Positions 45,807 through 58,061 of a stretch of DNA of 64,000 bases are shown here, piece by piece. The DNA is from Cryphonectria parasitica EP155 (lineage: Eukaryota; Ascomycota; Sordariomycetes; Diaporthales; Cryphonectriaceae): the NCBI RefSeq assembly GCF_011745365.1, contig NW_024468913.1:1488001-1552000 (forward strand). The letters are read 5' to 3'. Within the stretch, counting starts at the first letter, position 1; each line of letters opens with the position of its first letter. Below the pieces are notes generated by a model, which saw nothing but the letters and a program-made list of their open reading frames with translations, was not told the DNA's origin and did no database searches. Both the position numbers and the translations under genes were made by a program.

Positions 45807-47924
45807 ATGTCTGCAAGCATGAATGGGCAGGCCCCTGTGAAGGAAAATGCAGAACCGACGTCATCCGCCCCGCCAGCTACCACCCCTCCAGAGGTGCCAT
45901 CCATACAAGCCGACCATAATAGCAGCGACACTGATAAACATGCAGCCGTCGCCACGATGGAGGCATCCCGCCACAGACAAACCAAATCCGACATCTCCAT
46001 AGATACTACAGCATCACGTCGTTCTCGGAAGGAATACATGGACGCCCTAATACCGCCCTCAGGCGAGGAGATGTCGCGCATCTCACAGATACAACTAGAA
46101 CGAGAGCAAGAGGACAGGCGCAAGTCGCGGGAGAAGGAGAAAGAGCGCCGCAAGTCGATAGAGGCGTCTCAGTCGGCTCTGGATGTTCAGGACAAACCTA
46201 AACGTAGCAGCATCTTCGGCCATCACCGCCAGAAGAAGTCGGACGCTGCTCACAACGACCAAATTCAATCCATCAGCACCGTCGCGCCCGCCATAGCCAG
46301 TGCAAATGCCGTCGGCACGGCCCCTGCAGAGCCCGATGACCCCGAGAGGTATCACGCCGCGATGCTAATACAGAGGACATATAGAGGGTACAAGACGAGG
46401 CGGGAAATGAAGGGGCTCGGGCTGAATGCCGACACGAGGTGGACGCACGCATTGCGCGATATGCGCTTTCGTGAGGTGACGAGGCCGCGAGGGAAGGACG
46501 ACATACCTGTTCCGGTGGGCACCGAGGCGACCCTAAAAGGCTTGGGCGCAAGCGATGCCGAGGCCGCCAGGAAATCCAGTTCGGCGCGTTACAAGTGGAA
46601 GAAGGTGGCGCTCGTTGCAGCGCATGCTGCCGCGGACATGGACGAAGAGCTCACGAGCCCGAGCGGGTCCGATCTTGAGGCCAGCTCCAGTCTCGCGACT
46701 CCAGAGAAGAGGAAACTAGCCCATGAGAAGCGAGAGGCCGCAAAGGCCAGGCGGCGGAAAGACGCGCGCGTAATGGGGCTGCAATACTTTCTCGAGATGG
46801 TCGACCAGAAGCACAGATACGGCTCCAACCTGCGGACGTACCATGCGGAGTGGAAGAGGGCCGAGACGCAGGAACCTTTCTTCTACTGGCTCGACTATGG
46901 CGAGGGGCGCAACCTCGATCTCACTACGTGCCCAAGAGAGCGACTCGACCGCGAACAAGTCCGATACCTTTCCAAGGAGGAGCGGCAGTACTATCGCGTA
47001 CAAGTCGACTCCCAAGGTAGGCTCTGCTGGGCCAAGAACGGCGCGCGCATAGATACGACCGAGCAATGGAAGGACAGCATTCACGGCATTGTGCCCGTAG
47101 ACGACCCGACGCCCGCGTTCAAGCCCAAGTCAACCAACCCGAATCAACCCAAGCTCTTCCCTAGCGACTCGTCCGCCGCCGCTGCCGCCTCCTCCTCCTC
47201 GTCGTCCCCCGGAAGCAGAAGCACCATCGACGACGCGTCAGAATCCGAGGCCGAGGCCGCGCGCGCAGCGAAATACGCCACGCCTGGCTTCCAGGACGCC
47301 AAGGGTGTCAAGAAGGTCACCCACCTCTCCGCCGCCACCGTCTTCAACACCCTCCTGCGCAAGTCGGTCCGCAAGAACACGTGGATCTTCGTAGCCGACA
47401 CCAGCTTCCGGCTGTACGTGGGCATCAAGGACAGCGGCGCGTTCCAGCACTCGTCCTTCTTGCAGGGCTCGCGCATCTCGGCCGCCGGGCTCATCAAGAT
47501 CAAAGACGGCCGGCTGGCGAGCCTCAGCCCGCTCTCGGGCCACTACAGGCCGCCGGCGAGCAACTTCCGCGCGTTCGTGCACAGCATGCGAGACGAGGGC
47601 GTCGACATGAGCCACGTCTCCATCTCCAAGTCCTACGCGGTCCTGGTCGGGCTCGAGGCGTACATGAAGACGCGCCAGAAGGGCTCGGACCTGGTCAAGA
47701 GGGCGGCGCACAAGAAGGACAAGGTGGTCCACCCCGAGGAGGCGCAGAAACGCGAGGAGGAGGAGCGGGACAAGAGCGAGAGCGCCGAGAAGGAGCGCAA
47801 GTTCCTCGAGCAGCAGGCCGGCGGGCAGGAGAAGAAGCCAAAGGAGAAGAGGGCATCGTTCAGGCTGTTGCAGAAACTGGGTATGAGCTCAACCTTGCCT
47901 AAGGCAGGAAAGGCGGAGGGATAG
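45807..47924 (+). CDS. IQ calmodulin-binding motif protein (IQM-like)
   Basis: Single exon, 705 aa, started at the first ATG of the frame (MSASMNGQ). The N-terminus is disordered, with a charged Arg/Glu/Lys coiled-coil-like segment (SQIQLEREQEDRRKSREKEK, about residues 93-112). An IQ motif lies at about 183-203 (AAMLIQRTYRGYKTRREMKG), the expected calmodulin contact. The conserved core at about 325-480 has LQYFLEMVDQKHRYGSNLR, FFYWLDYGEG and YLSKEERQYY. This is the pattern shared with plant IQM proteins and many fungal IQ proteins. A second conserved block follows (TTVFNTLLRKSVRKNTWIF-like region, about 510-620), and the tail is basic Lys/Glu-rich. Role inferred: a cytosolic calmodulin-dependent adaptor, no enzymatic motif seen. 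It is convergent with YPT35. Confidence 0.82.
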   Translation: MSASMNGQAPVKENAEPTSSAPPATTPPEVPSIQADHNSSDTDKHAAVATMEASRHRQTKSDISIDTTASRRSRKEYMDALIPPSGEEMSRISQIQLEREQEDRRKSREKEKERRKSIEASQSALDVQDKPKRSSIFGHHRQKKSDAAHNDQIQSISTVAPAIASANAVGTAPAEPDDPERYHAAMLIQRTYRGYKTRREMKGLGLNADTRWTHALRDMRFREVTRPRGKDDIPVPVGTEATLKGLGASDAEAARKSSSARYKWKKVALVAAHAAADMDEELTSPSGSDLEASSSLATPEKRKLAHEKREAAKARRRKDARVMGLQYFLEMVDQKHRYGSNLRTYHAEWKRAETQEPFFYWLDYGEGRNLDLTTCPRERLDREQVRYLSKEERQYYRVQVDSQGRLCWAKNGARIDTTEQWKDSIHGIVPVDDPTPAFKPKSTNPNQPKLFPSDSSAAAAASSSSSSPGSRSTIDDASESEAEAARAAKYATPGFQDAKGVKKVTHLSAATVFNTLLRKSVRKNTWIFVADTSFRLYVGIKDSGAFQHSSFLQGSRISAAGLIKIKDGRLASLSPLSGHYRPPASNFRAFVHSMRDEGVDMSHVSISKSYAVLVGLEAYMKTRQKGSDLVKRAAHKKDKVVHPEEAQKREEEERDKSESAEKERKFLEQQAGGQEKKPKEKRASFRLLQKLGMSSTLPKAGKAEG

Positions 47925-48494
47925 TAGTAGACTGCAGTCACCCGTGGAGGCTGCAAGCGGCCTGTGTATGTGTGTTTGTTTGGCATTGGCTTTGCTGCCA
48001 TGGATGTGTATATGCATATACATATATATTCGACGGGATGCAACATAGTTTGTGTCTGATTGGGGGGGGGTTTTGGGGGGGGGGGGAGTTAATATAGATA
48101 CCCTTTTAGCCCACCTGGCTTTCACAAGGTTGTGTCATCATCTGTACTCGGCCGGACCAAATCGTGTAACATTATAAAGATGGCATTAATGATATCCTTA
48201 ATCACGCATGGATGACCAGATCGCATGCTTCAATCTCCCAAGGCGTGACCACATGTTACCCGTGTCTCTTCTTTTTCACTCTCCATCTGAGATGCAAAGG
48301 GACATGTGACATATGCCCATCATTATCATTAAATCCATATTGACTATACATGAGGGGTGCTGGGAAACCAAAAAATGAAGGGGTTAAAAGGGTATTCAAG
48401 AAAGATGTGACACAGGAGGCGCCCCCGGCGCGCCCCTCTCGACCCATAAGAAACCGCTGCTCTTCTCCACGGGTTTTGCAAGGGTTCACACAAT
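47925..48494. other. Convergent 3' flanks of IQ gene and YPT35 with G tracts
   Basis: Contains G9 (48062-48070) and G12 (48075-48086) separated by four T. No gene is seen. Confidence 0.55.
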
Positions 48495-49707
48495 TTATGA
48501 AAACAAAAATTCCTTGAGGACCGGCGAGCCGGAAAACTCTGGGTTTAATAGAATACAGCTAAAACGATAGAAGGTCTCGGTGTCAGCGAAAACGTGTCGA
48601 TTCCTCGAGGGGCTGTTTTCCAAAAGAGAGAGACGACGTACTTGAGAAAGTATTGCAGACCGGCCCTCCGCTTCTCCAGGAATCGGGGCCTGAACCTCGA
48701 GATAACACTCTTGCGTGGCAGGACGGGGACGGCAGCCTCGAAGGCTGGGAAGGTCTGTATGAGCTGATGGCGGAAATCGTCGAACTCGGAGTAGCGCTTT
48801 CGTATGTTCATGTATGGTCCCTGTTCGCCAGCATCAGCAGCCAGAAGCTAGAGGCAGCACCTCACACTAGGGTTTCCGTTCATCTTCCTCTTAAAACCTC
48901 CCTAGTCAAAAAGTGGGAAAGGATAGAGAAACTTACGCTTAACGTCTGCACCCGTATATTCCACACCACAAATGCCCCAATGTTCGTCGCACTGCCGTTC
49001 ACGATGACGTAGTCCGTGACCTCGACACTCTTGGCCCAACACGCCCTGTTGCGGTCCCGCCCGTACGACGTCCGCGTCTCCTCAGAGCTCCGCTGCGGTT
49101 GCTGCGCGTCGTCTTCCGCCTCGTTGTCCTGCAGCGTGATTGCGCCGGGACCCATGAGGCTTTCCACAGAAAGGTTACGGCTGTGGCCCAAGTCCTGCTG
49201 CCGCGCGCCGTCGGCGTGGCGGTGCGCCCAGTATGGTGGTGTTGTGACAGGGGAGACTACCCTCCCTGCGCTGGTGTTGTGGTGAGTCTGGTGGTCGGGT
49301 TCGGGGCGTGGGTCCAAAGGAGAGAGACCATGATCATCTTCGTTGTCCTCGTCGTCGAATAATGGCCGGTTGCCCTGCTGTTGTTGTTGCTGCTCCTTTT
49401 GAGCCTGCCCGACGACAGCTCCGTGGCCATCCTTTACCGCGCTCTCATTGGTGGAGGCAGCACCATTTTGCTGCTGCTGGTTGTGGTGCGTGTAGTCCCC
49501 GTCCCCGTCCCCGTCGCCGCTGGTGCTCTCCTCCTCGCTGCCGTCATGAGACGGGTCGAATTCGGGGAATTGCTCGGTGGCGATGCTATCGTCGTCTTCC
49601 GCTGGGCGGTGTGCCACGTATCTGGCGTGCCCATTGCTCAGGCCACCAGCATTCGAGAAAGGCTGGTGGTAGAGGTGGTGGTGTTGCGGTTGAGTGGCCG
49701 TCGCCAT
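48495..49707 (-). CDS. YPT35: PX-domain endosomal protein Ypt35-like
   Basis: Three exons on the minus strand, 49707-48937, 48820-48642 and 48558-48495, encode 337 aa. The introns are 116 and 83 nt. The last exon is only 64 nt and was placed by the family ending NCILLNPEFSGSPVLKEFLF, which the splice recreates exactly. The N-terminal half is disordered (His/Gln/Asp-rich, SDGDGDGD-like). PPYWAHRH precedes the PX domain. The PX domain itself starts near residue 218 (VEVTDYVIVNGSATNIGAFV) and includes the phosphoinositide-site motif RKRYSEFD, then LPRKSVISRFRPRFLEKRR. Yeast Ypt35 is an endosomal/vacuolar PX protein that recruits Vps13. A G12 run at 49731-49742 lies in the leader, and an out-of-frame ATG starts 8 nt upstream of the chosen start. 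Confidence 0.88.
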
Positions 49708-52700
49708 GGAGCCATGTGAGGGAGGCCTCAGGGGGGGGGGGGAACCTCGAGAGGCGTCTTGGTCGTCTGGTCTCCCCGAATTGATAACTCGCCAATTGGT
49801 TGGACTCGAGGTGATCTCTGGAAGGAAATCGAGGTTCTGCGCTGTGCTTTGTGTGATGGGGGAAAATCGGCGGTGTTTTGTGTTGAGACTCCAATCTGGC
49901 CACTTTCGAAAGTTGAACACCAAGAGATTAGGTTCGAGGGGGTTTTGGCGACAGAGGATCGACAAGAAGGCCGACTTGTTTTGTTGAAGAATAAAACTAA
50001 CCCGTGAAATCGACTCCTGTGGGGCCGAGCGCGGCCGGGGGAAGAGTTCAAGGGCGAACTTCCAGAAGGGGGCTTACGTATGCCAGGGGTGGGCGAACTT
50101 TGCTCGGTGTACTCCGGGCATCGCTAAGGTGGAGTAGAGAAAGGTCCCGTTGGAGTTGTTTTCGTTGGGATGGTTTCGAAGGCGATGATCAGGGGGTGGA
50201 AAGGGGGCAGGAAACGGCTCTGGTGAGAGTACGAACGGTGGGCTGATGATGAAAGGTAGAACGGAAACCGGATCTGCTTCGAATGATGTGAGGGTGTGGT
50301 AACCAAGACCATGGATACGCTAACAAAAGTATGTTCTGTATCTGCCACCGTAGTACTGACGCAGGAGGAGCAGTAACTACCGCCACCACTACTAACGGCT
50401 ATGACGGAGTGGTCGGCGCTCTATCAAGGGAGGGTTCTCCCTGTCGCTTCAGGGTTAGGGGTCTCACACAAGATATTCCATCACCTGTATAAGTAAGCAC
50501 CGCCTGAGTAAAAGACAGGCGTGATATCCAGACATCGAAGCCATACCTCTATTTAATTTGTAAATAAGATGGAGTAGCGACTTTTCTAATGTCTGACAAT
50601 CCTGTGCTCGTCACAGTCGTCCTTCCCAAAGGCCGTGCTTGAGGTTGATGAAACGGCCTCTTCTTTCGACGAGGGTTCTATATGACTTCCCAAAACGGCA
50701 AGTAAAATGGGCATTGTGAGAGACTGATTGGTCCTACAGGCTGACAAGGATACATACATTCAAGCTCTTTCCCCATCTATACGACCACTTGTGCACTTCG
50801 ATAGTGTTCTCCAGTCAGTCGATGGAGACCTGCTCACTTGGGTTCCAGCTAAAACCCCATACCACGATGACGTGTTCCATGACACTATCCACTTTCCAAG
50901 GTCCCGTGGCCTACATCGAGGGCTCATTTCGTGGTCTGAGGACTTCGGTGGTAAACAGCGTCGTTTCACTGGAACGGTTGTTATTGGAAATAATCGTTTC
51001 TCGACAGCAACTTCACGCAGCGGGATCCGCCGTCCCCCGCCCACTATTGTGAGAATTTTGAGACGGAGCACTGCTCCATCTCCAGATGCCACGATCACTA
51101 TTTGGTCTCTGCACCATGGTCGGGCCATGTCATTGCTGGAGAGCGACAGGGAGCACATCTGAAGTTGACGAGAGAAGGCGAGCAAAAAAGAAGGAAAAAA
51201 ACTCTAACAAGCTGGCCATGATGGTGCTCACGCATCGGGTGCTACCTGTATAAGTAAGATTCGGGGACGGGTTTGTAAAATACAGTCTCTGCATCTTCTT
51301 TACGCCGAGCCCTACTGCTCGGAGATCCTCGGCACTCAGAGAGGCATTCGTATACGTAAACCTTGCCTTTACGAAGGCACAACTCTATAAGTCCCTCCGA
51401 TTATAGCCAATGGGGCCCGATTGCTTCGGCTATTGAACTCTGTGATGGACCTACTCAGACTTTCTCGAGATCTTCGTCAGGCAGCGCAGGGCCAGGGCTG
51501 CACGTACCCGACATGGTATATCAGTGAGAGCGTTCTCATTGGAGCTAGTACATGTGCCTCCTGGACTTTTTGCTTTTTGCTTTGCTTCCTCTGCTCGTCG
51601 ATAAGTCATCGAGAGCTGTCATCCAGAGCCTGCGGATGTAGTGATATGTTCCTCACTAACCTTCTCCTTCTTGGATACGATGCCCGAGAGTTTCCTTTAT
51701 TTTCCCTCCTCTCTCTCTCGTCCTCTTCTTTCCCTTCTCCTTAAAAAGCACCGTCGCGAGAGTACTTTAGTAGTTAATAAGCAGTGTTTGGAATCCATCG
51801 AGCTAGAAACTATAATTAAAGACGTACCCGCTCACAAAAGGTGTGCGTTAGACGCCGCTGGCCGCAAGGGCAGTCGTCTGCAGCCGCTTTCGAAGAGCAG
51901 CACGCCGTGGTTTAGCGGGTCTGCAGCTCATTTCGAGTGAAATGACCTCAGCGTAAAGATGATCAAAGCCGATACGCTAGCATCTCATCTGGTGTGAATG
52001 GTCTTCTGTACCATGGTACCACAGGTACTACAGCGCTAGAAGATTGTGGTGGAGCTTAAGTGCTGTACTATGTGCTTATGGGGTTAAAATGGACCGCCCC
52101 AGATGCTGAACAGTTTGGACGGTATGGCAGAGGACAACACGGTGAAATGTGAGACTGTATCCTGGGCGACAACGCAGCAATTGCGGGGTTTTCTTTCATC
52201 CTCACCGACCAATCCTGCATACAATTTATGCTCAAGCATGAGACGAGGGATAATTCTAGCCACCTGACCTGGTGAGAGGAAGAGACCAGTCTTCGGCAAT
52301 GACCCGAATGTGGTGATGGGTGGATGGAAGATGTTGTGTCTGGGGAGATGCGAGAAAGGATTATGAACCCTGTACCATGGCTGCATGGTACGCCCACAGA
52401 AGATCGGTTCAGGGATCACCCCCACAGCAAGGTTGGACCAAACAGCCATCCCATTCTTGAGGGCCAATCTCAACGTTTCCCGATTCGCCTCTCTCTTCTT
52501 CTTTCAGTCACACATACATCCCACCACGAGAACAGTATACGAGCTCGACTAGACTTTCTTTTCTTCTTCTTATCATCAGAGCTGTGGCGGGTAATGGATC
52601 CAGTCTGTGGGATGATTCATTCCTACTCTTGGTTGGGCTTACAGCTGCGGATCTCGAGGCTACCTACTGGGGGTAGTAGTAGCACGCTGGTCCGTCTAGC

Positions 52701-53614
52701 TGGTCGTCCGCCTGGCTGGCTGGGAAGGTCCTGCGGCTCAAAATGTTAGCTCCTCTCTATTCCCGCCGCTGGCGATTCATTATGCTCCGTGGCTCCTAAA
52801 AGGCTGCGAGAATGCAAAGAAAAGCGTGCGGAGGCAGACGCGGGATGGTGTGTTAGTTGCTTGGGCTAATGCACCAAAGCCCGCCAGCCCCGCCTTCTGG
52901 CTTTAGGACAGGGTTGTCTCTGACGCCCGTGACTCTGAATACGAAGGAGGCGGCCATGGATCCCCATCACGGATTCACAAAGTCCCTCCTTTTCGCCGTC
53001 TGCGAAGTGCCGGGGGAAGGTGGAGGCGTGGCCGAGACCTTGTCTCTTCCGCTACCACGAAAGGGACATCTGACAAACTGTCGCTATCGGCTGATCATGG
53101 TGTCCTCGTAAACTACGAGGTCAGAGCAGGAACGAGAGTAAGAAATAGGTGGAGACCAACAAAGACGAGATTTCCACCGGCACGATCACGACAATTCGTC
53201 GTGCTCTGTGACCTCTCCTCTCCTCTGGTTCCGTGTCTGCTCGCCGAGCGCCCGCCTGGCCAGGGATGGAAGCTCGAGATAAGCAGCTCAGCAGGGCTCT
53301 AGCACCAGGAAAAAGAAAGGGAGGGGGAAAAAATAGAAAGAAATTGCTGGGCTCCTGGGCCACTGTGGCCACAGAAGAGCACAGGACGCAAGGCGCCACC
53401 TGCGTGCTACTGTTGTCTGGTCAGTGCTCTGGGAGGAAGATTGCTCACTGATCCATCCGTAATACATGTCATCCTCGCTTGTCTAGATAAGGGATCCTCA
53501 ATATTTGTCCCATGGGGGCAACTCATCACCGATTGTCCTGCATCATTTGTTCTTCTGGTTTCCTTTCTGTCGGGTGGGACTTGATCGACTGGACCTTCAA
53601 ACTGAGATGAGCGG

Positions 53615-53699
<85 letters not shown>

Positions 53700-54631
53700 A
53701 TCAACTACTTTCTGTAGTCATCTCCACTCTCGACAAGACGGGAGGAGGTCGACGATCGACCGGCAGTCTTCTTCTTCTGCACCTGCTACTATGGCATGTA
53801 CACACAGGGGCCAAGCTCCTTTTCCCAGGTGCCGAGGGATGGCCCATCCGCACCCATCCTCGACCGCTTGTCTCCAGCCAATTGGTCTATTTGATTGGGT
53901 CACCGCCCGCCGGGGTGTTGAGGGGGGTCTAGATAGGATCCCTGCCCGAGCTGCATTTGCTCTGGGAACTCGAGGTTGAGGCTTGAGACTAGCCCGGATT
54001 AAGGTTGTACTCAACTCTACTACGGTGCATTTTCTCTTGGACCCTTGAAGATCCCTAAGACATACGGACAGGGGCTAAGGTAGTGAGATGGTGGATGGAG
54101 CTACGGCCTAATACTCCTTCATGTTCGTCCCTCTTGCCGTACGATCTGATCTCTTCATAAAATGTCCTCCTCCTTTCGATGGGGCTTCTTCTGAGACCTG
54201 GGAACCCCCTTTTTCTTCTTTTCCCCCCTCAGCTTTTTTGTTTTGCTATTGGCCGCCCGACGAAGAGTAATCATACACTGAGTATTTGTGGTGGCTGTCG
54301 CTCGCTCAAAACCTTTTGCATTGCTGCTTGCTCCTGTACAAAGCTTCTCTTAAATTACTGTATTGTCGCGCTTCTTGTTTCGTCGTTGCTTCCTCAACTC
54401 GTAAGTCGTCCCTTCTCATCACCCTCTAAACCCATGGTTCTTCTCGGGTAGGGGGGCAACTGCCCTCTTGACTCAACATCTATGTATGGCAGGACCTTCC
54501 GGGGTGGCAAACGGAGCCAAAACATATCGTGGTCGGCCAAAATCTCATTTTATGGCTAAGGCAGCTAACATCTACGAACAGTTATAATTCCCTATTATTA
54601 ATCATCACAAACATCACCACAAAGAATCAAG
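49708..54631. other. 4.9-kb gene-poor interval
   Basis: No gene is supported. It contains the YPT35 leader/promoter, a 15-bp direct repeat (50483-50497 and 51244-51258), copies of GTACCATGGTAC-type palindromes (52007-52022 and 52372-52391), and an approximately 81-bp CT microsatellite (53617-53697). Frames at 50728-51162 (+) and 50760-51185 (-) overlap each other and start at non-ATG codons; neither looks coding. Confidence 0.5.
53617..53697. repeat. (CT)40 microsatellite
   Basis: Pure CT dinucleotide tract of about 40 units. Confidence 0.97.
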
Positions 54632-55342
54632 ATGCCTTCCTTCAAGACAGCTGTTTTGGCCGTAGCAACAGCCTTCGTCGCCAGCGTCAGGGCAGACTAC
54701 TACATTGTACCAACCTCAGTCCCTGTCGCCACCAGAGGTAAGCGATGCTTCCCATAGATTTTCAACCGGATCATCAGCAGGCGACTGACAGACTCGTTCT
54801 ACAGAGGAGTGGTGCAGCAGCGAGGTCGCCGAGTGCCCCAGTATCTGTGAAGACATGGGCGCCGGAGGAGCAAAGGTCAACACCTGCGACTCGGTAAGTT
54901 GTTCCGAATGGTACTGAAGTCATCCACGTCATGACTAACAAGCATCCTCTCCTCTGAACAGACAACCCTGAGCTACGGCTGCCTCTGCGATGACAACACC
55001 ACCCCCAACGTTTCCGAATACTCCCTGACCCTGCCTTACTTCGTCTGCACGGAATGGGGCAACCAGTGCGTTACAGCATGCGGCATCAACAACACCTGCG
55101 CGTCCGCCTGCCGACAGGACCATCCCTGCGGTGCGCTCGACCCCACAACCAACAAGACCAACTCGACGGCGACCGCGAGCGCGAGCTCCACCAGCTCGAC
55201 CAGCTCCTCCGGCAGCGACACCGTGTATTCCAGCCTCAACGGAAAGAGCGCTGCGGGCCCCCCGGCGTTCGAGATGGCCAGGCTGTACAGCACGATGGCT
55301 GTGCTGGGCCTGTTCTGCGTGGGCTTCGGCTACCTGCTCTAA
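54632..55342 (+). CDS. Secreted, probably GPI-anchored Cys-rich protein (DUF7707-like)
   Basis: Three exons, 54632-54737, 54805-54893 and 54962-55342, with 67- and 68-nt introns, encode 191 aa. A signal peptide is evident (MPSFKTAVLAVATAFVASVRA, 21 residues). The mature part starts DYYIVPTSVPVATR and has twelve cysteines in a compact domain of about residues 36-125 (EEWCSSEVAECPSIC, YGCLCDDN, LPYFVCTEWGNQCVTACG). This is the pattern of the fungal DUF7707 family. A Ser/Thr-rich linker with N-glycosylation sequons follows. The protein ends in a hydrophobic stretch (YSTMAVLGLFCVGFGYLL) with no charged tail, as in GPI-anchor signals. It is therefore inferred to sit at the plasma membrane or cell wall. 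Molecular function is unknown; the fold is not an enzyme I recognise. Confidence 0.85.
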
Positions 55343-58061
55343 GGGGTCCCCACACACTCCTGATCAAGCAAGGTCGAGGTTTTGCAAAAATAGCTCAACA
55401 CGGAGGCCAGGTTGAGGACCGGTCAGTGGAGGCGTGACACGTGGTGAGAGGGGGCAGCGGATGGCCGGTGTGTCAGGGAGTTGCTGTCTCGCCCCACTAG
55501 GAGAGCTCTTGGGAGAAAGTTTGATCATTCGTTGAATGTTCAACCAGGTAAGCGCATTCCTAGCGAAAACGGTGCTGGCCAGGCATCGATCGACCTGAGA
55601 AAAGAAGGATAGAAAAGGCACCACGAAGCCGCAAGAAACATGCACAATACCGGGTGCGTCTAATATCTGACTTTGGGAGCTTCGTCACATTGCATTATTG
55701 GTAGGTAGGCTCTTCTGGGTTCATTGGGCGTTTTCATGCTTTTTGGGATAAGCAAGGCCAATGGCGCTACAAGCATTCATTACTACAACATGGGGCAGAT
55801 TTTGTTCTGCATCAGCATAGTTGAAGGGGGCAAACGTATGACGGATGAGTTCTAGCAGAGCATTGAATTGAATGAAGCAGTTGGGGTTGTCGGACTCTTA
55901 CACACATACGAAATGCATGTCCTTCGCAGTGTCCTTCGAAACATGAAATGTGGTTGTGGGTTTCTGGGGGCAATGCTCACATACCTGAGCAGACGACTAC
56001 CTGGGTCCCGAGCAGCCTCGCAGCCTCGCCACTTGGGTAGCCATGGGCCTGCAGGTCTACATCGATTGAATCATTTCAACCTAATGATGTCAATCATGAT
56101 TTGGTTGATATCCCAGTACCTTCTTCTCATATTCTCTCACCACAAGATCCCGCTGCGGCCTCATTCTGCTTCTTCTTGCCTCGCTTTGTTACCATCCACC
56201 CTGATCTGGTCAGGCGATCAAGAAGACAAACACACGACACTCTCGCCAGGGCGCAATGACATGTAAGTATGTGTTTTTGATTGAGTCTGTCGGTTCACCC
56301 GTGGATCCCCCCTCCCCCCCCCCCAAGAAAAAACTCTTTTTTCTCTCCTTCTTTTTCAGCCCAAGAAATATTGCCTCTGTTGGAAATTGCGTGCTTCTCT
56401 GGCTCGCCGGTCCCTTGGTACTGTCGTCGCCTTCTTAAAAGTCGCTTGTTACATCACCTGGGCAGATGAGGCGGCTGCCGGCGGATAGTTCCTTGTGGTC
56501 TTTCTATTTAATCTCTCCAGAGCTGTGGCCCAGGCCCTGTTTTCCCTCTAGTACTAACGCAATCTTAGGGATGTCTTTGTTGGCCCGAGTTTTCGAGTGA
56601 CGTCTTTCGTAGAATGTCCTCCGTAGAGTGCCCTTCTAGCTCCAGACCTCCGCTTTCGAGGGGTCTGGCAAGGCAGAGAATGCCAAGGTAACAACACCCT
56701 CTCTTGCCAGGGCGAGATGTCACGAGGGTGCCCGAGAGGTCAAGTTTGGGATTTCGCCTCCTTCTGATGTCTGCACTGCTCTTTATGGGATCTCGATGAC
56801 ATGTTTTCTTCGATGCTTGGATTCCTTAGTTGTTCCATTTAGCCACGGCCGGAGCAGTGCACGTTCTCGGCATGTACGGAACCATCGTCAATATTCTTGC
56901 TCCAATCCTCGCTTTTCGCCATGATCGTCATCATCGTCATGTGATGTGAGACTGAGCAAAATCAATTGTGAGGTGATGGCTAAATTCAATGTGCCAAGAT
57001 ATGTACAGGTATCTCTGATTAGTTTTTTCGGGAGCTTGGCTTGACGACATGCAATCCTGTTCCATTATTGTAACGAAGAGGCTCAGTACTTGGCAATTGT
57101 CCCACTCGTGGGCAGTATCCTCAGCTGCGGAGGCGTGGAACCCAAGCAGGCGGTGAATTTTTGAAGATATAAATACGAAACACAATGAAGTACTGAAGCA
57201 GAGAAGAAGTAAAAGACCCAGTCCATAGCGTTGAAGGCCGTGGAGAGATTCCCTAGACCAGGCAAATATCCTATAGTACACTCAAAAAACAAAAAAAAAT
57301 TATGACGATTACGGATGACATGTGAAGGTTCGGGATATCCCTGCAAGCTTGTCATCTGCCAAACGCCCCTCCCACCACCACCCCGCCTTTTGCGTCCGAT
57401 CTCTTTCTAGAAACGTATCATAAAAAAAAAATAGATCTAAAAGTCACCCCCTGCCCTACGCTCGTTCCAAAATCGGCTGTTTATTCATGCACACGAGACG
57501 ATTGTCCCTGCAAGTTGAGATTTGCAAGAGTCGGCACAAGCGCCAGTGTGTCTCGGCTTATCCGTTGTCAACCAATTCTCAGCACTTCCACTGTAAATAA
57601 ATGGTCGAAAATGCAACAGGCCTGCATAGCCTAAACATGTACAGTAAACAGCAGCAGCTCTTGGCCGACATGCTCGATTTAGGGGCGGGTTGTGGTGGGG
57701 TTTTTTGGTGCTAAGGCCGGTGCTGTCCGCAAGGGCCAGAGCCAATAACCGCCTGTTGGTACACCACAGAACTGGGTCCTAGTGTCACCTGTAAATGCGC
57801 GTCGTCGACCTCGAACGCACAGGGGACAGAGCCTGCTGCTACCACTGTGGACTTTCTCTCCCTCCTTTTTTTTTTCTTCCCTTTTCTTTCTTTCCTACCC
57901 CTTTCCAAAATTCTCAACTGTCTTTTCAACCTTCAACGAGGAGCAGCAGTCCATGACAGAAGCATGCTACCGAGATCATAAGGAAACTATTTTCTTTTCA
58001 TTTCTCCTTTCTGTCTTTTTCTCCTCGTCCTTGCTCTGGAGGGGCTTCCGACCAAGCCGTC
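55343..58061. other. 2.7-kb intergenic interval
   Basis: 3' flank of the DUF7707-like gene and promoter/leader of the phosphotransferase gene. The last 250 bp are pyrimidine-rich (TC tracts near 57860-57900), typical of fungal leaders. No gene is supported. Confidence 0.5.

Noticed and set aside
50728..51185. Pair of about 140-codon frames on opposite strands
   Set aside because: Both begin at TTG rather than ATG and neither has recognisable features.
55868..56266. 132-codon plus-strand frame with a hydrophobic segment
   Set aside because: Begins at TTG, no conserved motif, and its flanks lack splice signals.
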